In this document: positions 54,960 to 64,000 of the stretch, one piece after another
Position numbering within the stretch: the stretch's first letter is position 1
How the letters are laid out: the number at the start of each line of letters is the position of its first letter
Assembly (NCBI GenBank): GCA_028023455.1
Contig: JAQFVV010012512.1
Span: 188,001 to 252,000 of the forward strand
Origin: Epiperipatus broadwayi
Lineage: Eukaryota; Onychophora; Udeonychophora; Euonychophora; Peripatidae
Reading direction: 5' to 3'
Length of the DNA: 64,000 bases
Translations under genes and position numbers: made by a program
The notes under the pieces: generated by a model
What the model was told of the DNA's origin: nothing
Database searches by the model: none
What the model saw: the letters and a program-made list of their open reading frames with translations, nothing else

Positions 54960-56610
54960 CCTCTTCAAAAAGATTTGGAAACTCAAAAGATGCTATAATT
55001 GTATAACAAGATTTGTTTACTATTATATAGAACTATGTATTTCTTTTTGTAGATTTTGTCTACTTGCCATAAAGTTCCATTTCAAGGTACTTTTCATTCA
55101 TTGCTGAAAGTAACCTCCTTTTCAATACATATATCATTTTATAACTTTGAGATTTATTTCTTTATATTATGTTAATAGATTTCTAAGCATAATATCTCAA
55201 CACTGACTCGTTGTAAATCGAAAGATTTTGCCAATGTTAATGTGTTATAGAATTTGTGGACTTAATCAGTGAGGTATTTAATTGCCTTATGCTCTCAAAT
55301 TAAAATGCTTTAGATTCTCCTATTTATTTAGAAAGTAGGTTAATATAACAGTGGCCATTCGTCTTTTAAATAAATCTTGTGTTAAAGATTTGCAGAGGTC
55401 CCTACTGTCGTTTTTTCAGGTGTAGGGTCTTATGGTTATAGCCTTAATAAATATTACTTTAATATATAATAAAAATAATAAATATTAAGGTAATAAACTA
55501 TTATAAAAAGTCTTTCAATTTGCACAAGTACTTTTGGTTAATTTCTTAAACCTGCCCCAACTGCCATTAAATTCAAAAAACAAAGGGAAGCATCATCAAT
55601 TCAAATCCCATGCATCACATATTATAGTGTTAGCAGTTTGTCTATTTTTCTTTGATCATAGAAAAACATGTAAATATAAATTTAAATTGGACATTGAAAG
55701 TGTGAAAATTCTTTATGAAGAGAGAAACAATAATAAAAGAAAAATTAAGGAGGCAATTTTTATAAATAGGAATAAAATATATTTAATAAATAGACAAGAA
55801 TCTAATATTACAATACGGTATTCATGGGATTTGAATTTATGACATTTGCTTCCATTTTGTTTTTGAATTTAATGGCAGTTGAGGCAGATTTAAGAAATTA
55901 ACTGATACTTTCCAAACGGATTGAAAGGCTGTTTATACTAGTTTATTATCAAAATATTTATTATTTTTATTATGATTACAATTTTATTCTAATTAAGGGA
56001 TATTTTATTTCTATTTTATATATATATATATTATAGGGGATTTGAGACTTTCAAGCTTACTTTAGCTACCCACTCTATCTCAAATCTTCTATATATATAT
56101 ATATATAACATTTTACGTCAATATTATTATTATTTTTAACTTTTTAAAACATTTCATAGAATGCAGAATATTCACTTTACTTTAAAATATTTTATATGCC
56201 TTTTTTATTCTATATTGACGTTATATTAATTGAAAACTTTCTCACTAATTATTAATAAAATATTTTCAAATAATTTAAAATATTTTGTATTAACAAAACT
56301 ATAATTACACTTTGCAGTTTTTGTAAGTCGATATTACTATGTCTATTTCTTTGAGATTTTTCTTTAAAAAGTATGTTTAGTACTTAATTTTATCCATAAC
56401 AATTATTTTACAATTATTTCCGATTTTAGATTAAAAATCCTTCTTGATAACATTATTTTTTTAATAATAAAATTTTTTTACCTTATAATAGATTTTATCC
56501 ACATCAGAGAGATTTGGAAAGGGACTTGTAATTCCATTAAATTTTCTATTTGCTACCTAGAAAAATTTAATTTATTTTTAAAACATCACGAAGTAAAATG
56601 ATCAATATTT
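54960..56610. other. AT-rich DNA, no supported gene
   Basis: Two short inverted stretches stand out. The block 'taaattcaaaaacaaa' (55569-55584) recurs inverted near 55857-55872 along with 'aacctgccccaactgcc' (55549/55874 inverted), forming a ~340 bp fold-back that encloses the 102-codon ORF at 55534-55842. That ORF has no recognised domain. Confidence 0.5.
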
Positions 56611-56798
56611 TTATGTATATATAAACAAAGTGTTTGGAGGATTAAGCCGTGTATTATTTTGTGTTACTTCCCAACTTTTGGACAAGATAACATCTGCCAT
56701 TTTGAAGCACAAGTCCTTAAAGAAATTCCATTCTTGCAGAGACAACTTAACTTTATCTCTTTCTTCAGATATAAACTTAAAATTTATTGATCGTGAAA
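56611..56798 (-). CDS. Possible terminal exon, PC4/SUB1-like
   Basis: The minus strand has a very strong acceptor (long T tract, ttttcttcag) at 56799 and up. It is followed by an open frame with balanced residue use, containing SEERDKVKLSLQEWNFFKDL and then CFKMADVILSKSWEV, ending at the stop 56611-56613. The 'V.LSL.EW..LK.L......I' pattern resembles the C-terminal strand and helix of PC4 (SUB1) single-stranded-DNA-binding coactivators. The last ~20 residues have no counterpart in that family. Upstream exons were not found; an antisense 67-codon ORF is a shadow. Confidence 0.4.
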
Positions 56799-57262
56799 CT
56801 GAAGAAAATAAAAAAAAAGTTAATTCTTTCTGAATACTCAATTACTTTACGCTCAATCTCATTCTTTACCTCACACTCAATCTCATTATTACTTGAGATC
56901 TAATGGCTTTTTTAAAAAAAAAAAATGTTCTTGAAAATGGGAGGTGGGGGGTGGGTTATTTCTTGAATTGGAAAGTAATACAAAATAATACATAGTTTAA
57001 CGCCAAAATACTCTGTTTATATCTACTGCACATGAATATGTTAAACAGAGTAAATCTATATTAATATATAAACACAAACTTGATAGTTTGTTTGTTTGTT
57101 TATTTATTTGAGACTTTATAACTTAACCAATATTGCAGCAATCTAGATGAAACTTGAATAATTTTCATTTCCTTTTGTGTACAGAATATTATAAGCTGTA
57201 AATTTTGCTTTATAATACATAATTATTTTAAAACAACTTATAATTTGGAATACTTTGAACGT

Positions 57263-57425
57263 TCCATCATCAGATTTTCAATGAAATGGAAGGCTAAAGA
57301 GTTGTGAGTTGGAATAGTTTGAAACCTGTCCATTAAAGTATAAATATTGGCTATCTTAATATAAAGTTGAGTACTGATTATATATATGTGTGAGGATAGT
57401 AATCTAGACCAACTTTAGTAATATT
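57263..57425. mobile_element. Single arm of the 36346 fold-back family
   Basis: Matches 36725-36880 with scattered changes, sharing 'atcagattttcaatg', 'aagagttg.gagt', 'ggctatcttaatata' and 'tatatatgtgtg'. Only one arm is present, showing the family is dispersed. Confidence 0.75.
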
Positions 57426-57640
57426 TGCTTATTTATTTTTGTATAAATGATTAATATCCTTGAATGAATGGTCTATTCTTTCAAAAATAGGGACCACACA
57501 TAGATTGAGGGATATTATAAAAATGGAATTCTGTAAAAAGGATTCAATAATACAACAATCTTCATTTATACTTATATTGTTTAAATTAAATTTAACTAGC
57601 TAGGATTATTACAATTTTTGAAATTGTAAAATTTCTTTTA

Positions 57641-59476
57641 TTGTTTTGGTAATAGTATTAATACTGAACCCCACCACTTGATGGCATCATTTTTCACAAA
57701 AATGTACATTAATATACCATTTTAGCGGCCTTAGTTTATGGCTTACACTACAATAGGTGTTTTTTGAGCTGTAACAGGTCTCCTGAGGGTGATGTATTCT
57801 ACAATGACATAACAAAATACTATGCTCATTGCATTACAACAGTATTTGTCAAGTGAGCACTCTTCAACTCTATCTATGGTCTGATTTAATGGTCGCAATA
57901 TTTGAAAAAGATGAAACTCACAAAAAATTCATTGTCAGAAACTTTTCAGAAAGCATAGTGAAATTATTATTCCATATTAAGAATTGTCATGTTGTCACAC
58001 ATGCTTCCTTATGCTTTTGAACTGCACACAACTTGAAAAGGTTCTTCTTTTAGCAGAGTTTCTGATTTTGTGTGCAAATTCCCATTTATGTATGAATCCA
58101 TGTGAGAACTGTAAGGGAAGTTGGTTCAAGGGCTACAAAATCCTGTTACAGCATTGAGGCATCTCTGTTTATTTTATTTGTATGTTACTTTTCTTACAGC
58201 TTTGAGGCTTCCCTGTTATTTTCTTTGCATGTTACTTTTGCCTTTTTTTATGCTCCCGAAAATGGTGTTTTATTTGTTACTAGTTTTGGTTCACAACTTG
58301 TCCAAAGTTTCATTTATTTTGGATTCAATAAACTATTTTATGGGAAACTATTGTTTTTTTTGTTGTTGTTCACAGGATTAGAAAGTAGATAGGTAATATT
58401 TAATATATTTCATTAACAGTTAATTAAAGTAGGTAATATTTTATTATGCCAAAATAAAAAAGTGTTTAAGGGTTTATTCAAAAGTCCCCACCCAATCAAT
58501 ATATATATATATATAAAGAACTGTGTCATAACATAATAAAATGTTGAAAAAAAAAATCCAAAAAGAAGTTGATATTTAAAAATCAAAACAACCCTTCCCC
58601 ATCCCCCACCTCATCTTCCCCAGCTTAAAAAAAGTGTTCTTTAAAAACGAACTGTTTATGACTTTTTTAAAATTAAAGGCTAAAAAATTAAGGAAGAACT
58701 TTTCACTATCATATAATATAGCTTTCTGTAGGGTAAAGATTTGAAACACAAAAATAGAAAAGCCTCATAATAAATTAACAAAAAAAGATGACAATTCAAA
58801 ATCAAAACAACCCTCTCCTCCTTCCATGCTCTAAAAAACCAAGTGTTTGTTTATTCAAAAGTACCAAATTGTTGAAGTCTTTCAGCAAATAAAAACATCA
58901 ACCAAAAAAAAGACAAGATAAGTTCAAAGCAAACAACCAGCCCCCCCCCCCATCTAAATACAACAAAGTGTTTGTTACCATATTTTTGTGTAAACAAACC
59001 GATGGAGTGTTAATCGATAATTTCAAAGCAAAGCAACACCCCTAACACCATCTAAAAACAAAGTGTTTGTTTCTTAAAAAAACGAACCAAACAAAAACTG
59101 AGTGAAAAAAAAAATGTTGGTTTACCGTAAGTAATATTATGTAAAAAAACTGACAGACTGTTAGTTGATAATTGAAAAACAAACCAACACCCCTAGACCA
59201 TCTAAAAACAGACTATTTGTTTATTAAAAAATGAAAAAAAAAAACCTGGGTGGAATAAAAAAAAACTTTGGTGATTTACCATAATATTATGTAAACCAAA
59301 CAGACAGGCCAACGGCGAAAAAAAATTTAAAAACCGGTTGAAATATATATATATTTTACCATAATATTATGTAAACAAACAGATGGCCTGTGAATTATTA
59401 TATTGATGTGCATTGGGTGAAAAAGAATGCCATCAAATGGTAGGGTTCAGTATTCATACTATTACCATTGTTTTAT
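57641..59476. mobile_element. 1.8 kb element with ~75 bp terminal inverted repeats
   Basis: 57641-57718 is the reverse complement of 59396-59476, with shared blocks 'ggtaatagtat.aatactgaaccc' and 'ttgatggcat'. The interior has short broken ORFs (57829, 58102), a ~49 bp tandem duplication near 58149-58250 and a degenerate satellite in its right half. It resembles a non-autonomous DNA transposon with internal tandem repeats. No transposase is recognised. Confidence 0.72.
58455..59395. repeat. Degenerate satellite inside the TIR element
   Basis: Irregular units share 'ccatctaaa.acaaagtgtttgtt' (58950, 59048, 59198), 'accataatattatgtaaac' (59278, 59357) and 'aaagcaaa.caacacccct'. Spacing is uneven (about 80-150 bp), and A- and C-rich blocks have drifted. 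Confidence 0.75.
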
Positions 59477-59742
59477 AACTTTTAAATATTGTTTGTGTTA
59501 TAATACATATCTACTATGCGGATATGGGAAGATATCACTTTAAACCTGTATATTACTATAATAGAGATGTATAAAAAACACTCATAATTATAAATGTTGA
59601 TATATATAATAATAAATTACAATTGTTGTCATTTAATAAATATTATTTTTTATTTTAAAATGACTCTGATATATTTAAATTATTTATTTTATTTCATAAT
59701 AAATAAGTTTAAATACACACACATATATATATATACATATAT

Positions 59743-61963
59743 TGTAACGATCCGGAGAAAGGTACTTTATGTAATCTGCACTACAGGGCGCCATCTAGAC
59801 ATTTGAACCTAGAAAAATTTATAAAGTAGGCAGATACGTAAGTCAAAAAAAAAAAATTTTTTTTCCCTTTTTTTTTTAAATTTTGATTCCGGTCGTTAGC
59901 CCATGTCACTAGCTCAGTGGAATAGCAGAGATTTAATAATATAATCTAAGAGTATATATAAAAAAAGAATAAAATAAGCCACTGCCAGTAATTAACATAC
60001 AAAAATTTATTTACGCATATATATATAAGATTTAAAATTATTTTAGTATTAGTTTACATTTCAAAATTTAACCTACATTTTTAACTTTGATTTTTGACTT
60101 TAATTCACATTTACTTACTATTATATTCTAATTTTACATTTTTAATTAAGTTCGCACAGATAAATTCATGAAAGCTTGTTTATAATGTTGAATATAGATC
60201 GGTTACATAGATTTCATGGTCAAAAACATTTCAAAATAAACATAAACAATCAAAATACAAAATTATTGAATACTGACAATTGCGGAGGGAAATTTATACG
60301 TAACCCAATAGTATTCACCATAAGATACTTGCATTGTCACCAATAACTTAAAAGACATCCGAATAAATACATTTTAGATACTCACCATAAGGTATCATTA
60401 TTTATCGAATGTCTATATATTTTGATCAAATATGAAAACCCAAAATATACTTAACCGATAACCAATCCATGCAAGCATCTATAAACAACTTAAATTTAAT
60501 GCATTTTTATTTAGGGTCAAGTATAAATAGACTACATAGATTTGCATTTGAAAATAAAATATTCTATCCCTATTTAACCTTAGGCTAAAATTCGCAGTCA
60601 AACTGGCATCAATTCATCTGATACATCGATGTATTCAATGTAATACGGAATACGGCAGCACCAAAAAGATTAAGAGAAGATATTGACTCTCATTAGATAG
60701 GAATATTACTTCTATCTAACGAGAAGAACAATAAAAAAAACTCCATAGAAAGGAACTGCGCTCTGCGTCTTATAATTCCTTCCATAGGCAAAATGGGAGA
60801 GTGCGGCGTATGAAGCGATTCTGCCAGTAGCGAATCTCCGACTACATCTACTAGCTACATCAATATATCCAATCCATTGACCCAATCTAACAACGACACA
60901 AATAACCTAAGATTACCCTCCTCTAATGTAACTTTACAAATCTATACAGCCATTCATGCCCGACTTAAGTTTAACATTTATATAATTAATTTAATGAAAA
61001 ACAAAAAAAATCATGATAAAAGCTTAAAGAATAAAAAATAAATAAATGGAAATGATTTTACATAAATAAGAAAAAAAATACATCCAATAACACTATTAAT
61101 AAAGAATTTAGATTGGTCAGATAGGATCATATTGCAATCATTTAAATATAGAAAATTTTAATTTAATGTTCATTATTTATAAAGTTCTTACAGTTTAAAA
61201 CAGTTCATCTTTATCCATTGCTTGCCATGAACGTGAATTCCCACGTCATCCTAAGATTGGTATCCATTTAGCCGTTGTTTTATTTAATCATCCGGAGGTT
61301 TTTGCTTTAACTGGTCCTCAATGTAGAAAAACGATAGTTCATTTCTCTTTCTTTACTAGCAAAACTGAAGGGATTGAATCGTGCATCTTTTTCAATCCCT
61401 TCTTCACTTCCGCACTACCACATATCTCTCACATCGTAATTAATCATTCACTAACTAATAATTTTCAAACTTGTCCTTTTATATTACTTTGAAAGATTGA
61501 CTTAACATTATGTCATCGATGTGATGATCCTTTTCGTTGAGGTCCGATTTCCCAATGGATTTATTTCATTTGCTAAAAGTTTCTATTGTTTTCCTATCTG
61601 ACCGATGTTTTTACATTTAAATGCCCAAGGCTGGTTTACATTTGACTAATTAAATTTATCATTTCCATTTCTGATTAATTAACCTGTTTTCCAAATCAAA
61701 GATATATTTAAAGATAAATTTAAAGATATAATTTTATCTCCAAATCTTTTTAAAATTTAGTTTTAAAATACTTTTTCTTTAATAAAGTTTTATTTTAATA
61801 ATTTTTCATTATCTGTGCGATTTAATATATACGAGTTTAAGATGATATTTAATTTCACTTTTTAATTCTTAAAGAAATTTTTTAAATGCGAACTTTTTAA
61901 TTTACTTTCATGTTTAATAAATATAAAAAAAAAAACATGTAACGAACGTCTGTGCTCGTTACA
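59743..61963 (-). mobile_element. Solo LTR, subfamily A, inserted in (TA)n
   Basis: A third subfamily A LTR. In plus sense it starts TGTAACGATCCGG and ends GCTCGTTACA, collinear with 6665-8875 but more diverged. TA tracts abut both ends and there is no PBS or interior, so it is a solo LTR left by recombination. Confidence 0.88.
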
Positions 61964-62048
61964 ATATATATATATATATATTACTATAGGACATGTAGAA
62001 ATTCCAGACAAAAGATGTTATATCAAATAATATAGATATAATAATAAA

Positions 62049-62302
62049 TAAAAAAAACTGGAATAAAACTACAAAAAATTTTAAAATGCTAATATAAATT
62101 TGAAGATTAATATCCTTTGCTATAGCCAGCTTAAAGAGTATTCCGCCATCTTGAGTAGCATTACGTTAATATTTAAAGCTTTAAATATCAATGTAATGCT
62201 TCTCAAGATAGCGGAATATGCCATAAGCTGGCTATAGCAAAGGATATTAATCTTCAATTTTATATTAGCATTTTTAAATTTTTTGTAGTTTTATTCAAGT
62301 TT

Positions 62303-62308
<6 letters not shown>
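62049..62308. mobile_element. Near-perfect 260 bp fold-back element
   Basis: Arms 62049-62178 and 62179-62308 are inverted copies with almost no spacer; the centre is ATTTAAAGCTTTAAAT at 62171-62186. Landmarks are 'gctatagccagctta' and its complement at 62223-62240. The right end abuts TA repeats. It is a MITE-like palindrome. Confidence 0.85.
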
Positions 62309-62338
<30 letters not shown>

Positions 62339-62350
62339 AATATATAGGTT

Positions 62351-62387
<37 letters not shown>
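62309..62387. repeat. (TA)n tracts bounding AGGTTACA / TGTAACCT
   Basis: A TA tract precedes AGGTTACA (62346-62353). A second TA tract (62354-62387) then leads into TGTAACCT (62388), giving a mirror-like junction of LTR-type termini on both sides of one TA tract. Confidence 0.85.
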
Positions 62388-62390
<3 letters not shown>

Positions 62391-63445
62391 AACCTGTCTG
62401 CCCCCAACTCTCCACATATCCACTATGCAACTTGAACCTATCTTCAGCCTAACTCAAACTTAAACAATACGTTATATAAAAACATTAATTCATGAGACTC
62501 AATACTTGACTATAAACATCTATTGCATAATATCTAAGATAGATTTAAGAGACACAATTGAGTGATTTTAACATTAATAAAATACATAGAATATACTTCC
62601 CAATGGCATATCGAATCATTTATTTAAAAAATTAATAAAATCCAATATATTCTAACATTCTTCATAATAAACAATACTACTTTATGTATGACTCAATGTC
62701 CTTAATTTTTTCCATACAATAACATAATAATTCCTCCATTTAAGATAATTGTATAATAAGAGGGATTTTACTAAGATCTAACTATCTTTATAATAACCAC
62801 TGCTAACATTACAATACGATTTTGATCATTTTCTTATAACTAGCATATCTTTTTAACAACTAGAAGAAATTCTCAATTGTTGCTTATTACCATATTTTCC
62901 AACAAGTGATATAATTATGAATTAGGAATACTACCTATAAAAATGAACTACTTTATGATCACCATAAACTATATTCATTAACCAAAATAAGTTTTCCCTT
63001 TTAATAACTTCAGTAGATTAATTAAATCACCTTATACTGTTTTATATTTCCTCTTGACTTAAATGTAAGCTATCTGAGATATTTCTATACCAATCTCTCT
63101 GATAAACTCATATATATCCTGAATTTATTTAAGAATGAATTCAAATTAATTTTACAACAAATTAATTCAATGTGACTATAAAGATATAATTATTTCAGGT
63201 TAACACTATGATGCTCTTAAATATTATCATTTAAGTAATTATAATTTAATTTAATTAACAATTAATTTATTAAGTTTTGTTCTTTATAATATTTCCCATA
63301 ATTTATGCATTTAGATATGTCCGTGTTGTGAAAATAATTTGAAGTAGAAACAAAGCCATTAGCCTACCTTTGTACTAAAATACTTGTTCATTTAAACAAA
63401 TAACAATAATCCATAACAAAATTTTAATTAGTACATATTATAACA
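62388..63445. mobile_element. Candidate (TA)n-bounded solo LTR
   Basis: Starts TGTAACCTGTCTG right after a TA tract and ends TTATAACA (63445) right before another, about 1.06 kb. It has TG...CA ends and no coding potential, like the other LTRs here, but there is no second copy in the window to confirm it. Confidence 0.4.
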
Positions 63446-63504
63446 ATATATATATAAGACATATTTTGCGGGTTCATCAGTGTTAAAACATTTTAAATAT
63501 TGAT

Positions 63505-63550
63505 ATACTGACATTTCGACTTGGTCACACAAGTCATCCACTGAGTCATA
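63505..63550 (-). ncRNA. Degenerate hammerhead-like motif of a Penelope element
   Basis: Minus strand reads CAGTGGATGA, hairpin CTTG-TGTGAC-CAAG, TC, then GAAATGTC and AGT. The GATGA-hairpin-GAAA-TGTC order and its position downstream of the Penelope endonuclease C-terminus fit the hammerheads known from these elements. The first core bases differ from CTGATGA, so it is probably inactive. Confidence 0.4.
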
Positions 63551-63639
63551 AAAGGTAGAAAGACGGTTGTAGAGGCGCTACAATCACTGATTTGAAAAAA
63601 ACCTTAAAGTTCCACCAATAGCAAAAATATTAAATTAAG

Positions 63640-63860
63640 AATGTTTTTTTTAAAAAATCTTTCCAAATAGGAGGAAGTTTGCTTGTATCATCTCACTTAA
63701 TGTTACAATCTGGCCTTTTAAATATCTCAATGGCTTCTTTAATTTTGCATTGGTATAGATTATCACATCTGGATATGATCCTGATACTAGGAAATTAATT
63801 TTATGCCCTGAATCCATAGTACGGAGTGAGTGTGCTGATGGAAAATATAGAAACTTGTGC
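63640..63860 (-). pseudogene. Penelope-like element, endonuclease C-terminal relic
   Basis: Minus strand reads ..LRTMDSGHKINFLVSGSYPD, then with one frame change EAIEIFKRPDCNIK, a stop, and LPPIWKDFL. This matches the C-terminal end of Penelope-like elements after the GIY-YIG endonuclease (pattern 'T.D..H.I....', 'KEAIEI', 'LPPIW'). The 73-codon ORF at 63650-63871 is one frame of it. It ends abruptly at about 63860 against oppositely oriented RT sequence. Confidence 0.6.
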
Positions 63861-63861
63861 T

Positions 63862-64000
63862 TTAGAATCATCCTCTTTAAAACCCCTCATTTGGCTCAGA
63901 TACATAGATGACATTTTTGTCATATTGCAACATGGAAAAATAAATTAGATGATTTTTTCTTACATTTAAATAATATGCATCCTCATATTAAATTTACAAT
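63862..64000 (+). pseudogene. Penelope-like element reverse transcriptase core, partial
   Basis: The frame reads SSSLKPLIWLRYIDDIFVIL followed by QHGK. After one missing base it continues LDDFFLHLNNMHPHIKFT to the window edge. RYIDDIF is the catalytic YxDD box in the exact context of Penelope-like RTs ('RYIDDIF.IW.HG....F...LN..HP.IKFT'). This RT is related to telomerase and primes at target 3' ends. The frameshift marks it as inactive. Its N-terminal half is missing because of the inverted junction at about 63860. Confidence 0.82.

Noticed and set aside
63466-63480. CTGATGA on the minus strand near 63475 as a hammerhead core
   Set aside because: CTGATGA is present, but no GAAA follows at the right spacing and no stem II forms.

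Overview
This window looks like intronic or intergenic DNA of a very AT-rich, repeat-rich animal genome. The best fit is a coleoid cephalopod, probably octopod. That placement is inferred from the long (TA)n, (AAT)n and (ATC)n microsatellites, tRNA-derived SINEs, Penelope-like elements, RTE-like LINE relics and Ty3/gypsy relics. No intact protein-coding gene, rRNA, functional tRNA, CRISPR array or bacterial-style operon is present.

Left part (1-15.6 kb). A diverged segmental duplication pairs 1-945 with 3511-6555; the second copy carries a 2.1 kb solo LTR inside its (TA)n tract. Next is a complete non-autonomous LTR element on the minus strand (6665-11821), with near-identical 2.2 kb LTRs around a 732 bp non-coding interior and a recognisable primer binding site. 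A decayed relative follows (13051-15526). A further solo LTR of the same family lies at 59743-61963. All four loci sit between (TA)n tracts. Two copies of a tRNA-derived SINE occur at 2746 and 15371.

Middle (18.3-45.8 kb). A ~1.3 kb repeat is present twice (18568-19900, 23369-25239) around a Ty3/gypsy-like relic. The second copy carries two younger insertions that the first lacks. A decayed but nearly full-length Ty3/gypsy element spans 25418-29837, with LTRs, two zinc knuckles, RT, RNase H and integrase. LINE reverse-transcriptase relics lie at about 30.0, 35.3 and 43.1 kb. Several large fold-back structures follow (36.3-37.0, 43.3-43.6, 44.3-45.8 kb).

Right part (47.3-64 kb). An 0.8 kb insertion with a 13 bp target-site duplication contains hammerhead-ribozyme-like motifs in opposite orientations and resembles a metazoan retrozyme. 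A convincing host exon on the minus strand (48894-49167) encodes part of an M13 (neprilysin-like) peptidase whose zinc-binding HExxH motif is replaced. A second possible M13 exon lies at 53.4 kb and a PC4-like terminal exon at 56.7 kb. A 1.8 kb element with ~75 bp terminal inverted repeats encloses a degenerate satellite (57641-59476). The window ends inside Penelope-like element sequence, with the endonuclease C-terminus on the minus strand abutting the RT core on the plus strand.

Overall, the likely host content is one or more minus-strand genes split by large introns, with nearly everything else being transposable elements in various states of decay. Several of the older duplications act as natural empty sites that date and delimit the insertions. 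All alignments were made by eye, so percent identities are not given.
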